DNA of 5,655 nucleotides from contig JABXIW010000110.1 in the NCBI GenBank assembly GCA_013372875.1, positions 1-5,655 on the forward strand, given 5' to 3'. Below, piece by piece: positions 5,068 to 5,655 of this stretch. Both the position numbers and the translations under genes were made by a program. The notes under the pieces are model-generated. The model ran no database searches, was not told the origin of the DNA, and saw only the letters and a program-made list of their open reading frames with translations. The first letter of the stretch is position 1; every line of letters begins with the position of its first letter. Source of the stretch: Gammaproteobacteria bacterium. GTDB taxonomy: Bacteria > Pseudomonadota > Gammaproteobacteria > Enterobacterales > Kangiellaceae.

Positions 5068-5655
5068 TTAGTTTGCGGCCTGCGGACGAGGCTTACGACG
5101 CTGACCTGATGGTTTGTTTCCTGCAGGCTTAGCATTGTTTGGCTTGCGGTTACCAGACGGTTTACCAGCGTTGCCACTCTTATTACCGTTTGGTTTATTT
5201 CCATTCGGTTTATTGCCATTTGGCTTGTTGCCGTTAGGTTTGCGGTCATCTGGTTTGCTGTTTGCACGACCTTGGCCTTCACGGTTGCCTTTATGCTTGC
5301 CCGCACCGCCTTGGTTGGTGCTGTTTTTGTTGCCGTTGTTACCACCGTTGAAGCGACGCTTAGGTTTGTTTGCACCATTGCCTGCTCTCTTTTCGGTTGC
5401 TGGAGCGTTTTCACCCGAAGCATTTGGCGCTTTTGGTTTTTTTGGCTTCTTAGGTTTTTTCGGTTTGATTGGGCGCGTATCCAGTTTAGATTCTGGCACC
5501 ACATTGGTTGGCGCAAAACCTTCCAGCTCTTTACGTGGTAGTACTTCTTGAATCAAACGTTCAATCGCAAACAACTCAGATGCTTCTAGCGCACACACGA
5601 GTGAAATCGCTTTACCTACTTCGCCCGCGCGGCCAGTACGACCAATACGGTGAAC
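5068..5655 (-). CDS. rhlE: DEAD-box ATP-dependent RNA helicase, RhlE-like, C-terminal part (runs off the right edge)
   Basis: Only the last 195 residues are inside the window; the open frame continues past 5655, so the start is not seen. The fragment opens with VHRIGRTGR, the DEAD-box motif VI arginine-finger region of the second RecA domain, followed by AGEVGKAISLV. The core ends with a helix (ELFAIERLIQEVLPRKELEGF) that resembles the RhlE family. About 140 residues of low-complexity tail follow: a Lys/Pro block (KPKKPKKPKKPK), an Asn/Gly/Arg region, four tandem KPNGN units, and a basic end (RRKPRPQAAN). Such tails in RNA helicases bind RNA nonspecifically and can drive condensation or ribosome association; that role here is inferred. 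Known RhlE proteins help unwind RNA in ribosome assembly and mRNA decay. The symbol rests on the core fragment and tail style; another DEAD-box paralogue is possible. Confidence 0.85.
   Translation of the reverse strand, partial: VHRIGRTGRAGEVGKAISLVCALEASELFAIERLIQEVLPRKELEGFAPTNVVPESKLDTRPIKPKKPKKPKKPKAPNASGENAPATEKRAGNGANKPKRRFNGGNNGNKNSTNQGGAGKHKGNREGQGRANSKPDDRKPNGNKPNGNKPNGNKPNGNKSGNAGKPSGNRKPNNAKPAGNKPSGQRRKPRPQAAN
5182..5241 (-). repeat. Four tandem 15-bp units encoding KPNGN in the helicase tail
   Basis: Four in-frame 15-bp units each encode Lys-Pro-Asn-Gly-Asn. The units differ at third codon positions (for example Pro as CCA, CCG and CCT, Gly as GGT, GGA and GGC). This suggests the array is not brand new, or is held by selection on the protein. 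Degenerate relatives (SGNAGKPSGN, AGNKPSG) follow closer to the C-terminus. The repeat unit keeps the reading frame, so copy-number changes would lengthen or shorten the tail without breaking the gene. Confidence 0.8.

Noticed and set aside
4986..5516. Minus-strand 176-codon frame rich in Thr, Gln, Asn and Ala.
   Set aside because: It is a shifted frame of the same helicase tail, runs through the bidirectional terminator, and lacks the DEAD-box motif VI seen in the true frame.
5114..5551. Plus-strand frame of 145 codons that reads as a very hydrophobic Leu/Phe/Pro/Gly protein.
   Set aside because: It is the complement of the Lys/Asn/Pro/Gly repeat tail of the helicase; the hydrophobic repeats simply mirror the KPNGN codons. 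It has no independent support.
1..5655. Mobile element, CRISPR array, tRNA, or a defence or toxin system.
   Set aside because: No transposase, integrase, terminal inverted repeats, regular spacer array, tRNA-like fold or defence-type gene was seen; all long frames are explained by four ordinary genes.

Overview
The window looks like part of a gamma-proteobacterial chromosome, most likely a Vibrionaceae member. This is an inference from protein character (DmlR/CrgA-type LysR regulator, RhlE-type helicase with a long Lys/Pro/Asn tail, outer-membrane-type lipoprotein glycosidase), moderate GC and AT-rich spacers; no search was run. No transposase, integrase, tRNA, rRNA or CRISPR array is visible, so it reads as ordinary chromosomal sequence with a small carbohydrate-use locus.

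Layout. A first LysR-family regulator (64-999, +) converges on a second LysR-family regulator (952-1863, -), and their 3' ends overlap by 48 bp. The second regulator is divergent from a large secreted glycoside hydrolase (2084-4963, +) across a 220-bp control region. That region holds several dyads, among them a perfect 7-bp inverted repeat containing the T-N11-A core typical of LysR operators. The hydrolase then converges, across a 104-bp spacer with a strong bidirectional terminator, on the 3' part of an RhlE-like DEAD-box RNA helicase (5068-5655, -) that runs off the right edge.

How the parts may work together. The divergent regulator/enzyme pair is the classic LysR arrangement, so the simplest model is that the 952-1863 regulator senses a sugar-related ligand and controls the hydrolase while regulating itself. 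The hydrolase has a lipoprotein signal, a PulA-like N-terminal beta domain, a six-hairpin (alpha/alpha) catalytic core with a WTRD motif like that of glucoamylases, and C-terminal beta domains. This suggests a surface or periplasmic enzyme acting on an alpha-glucan or similar glycan. The first LysR regulator and the helicase have no evident functional tie to this pair.

The most notable structural point is a perfect 12-bp hairpin followed by five T's on the minus strand. It lies inside the coding region of the first regulator, 69 bp past the stop of the second, where it could terminate the second regulator's transcript.
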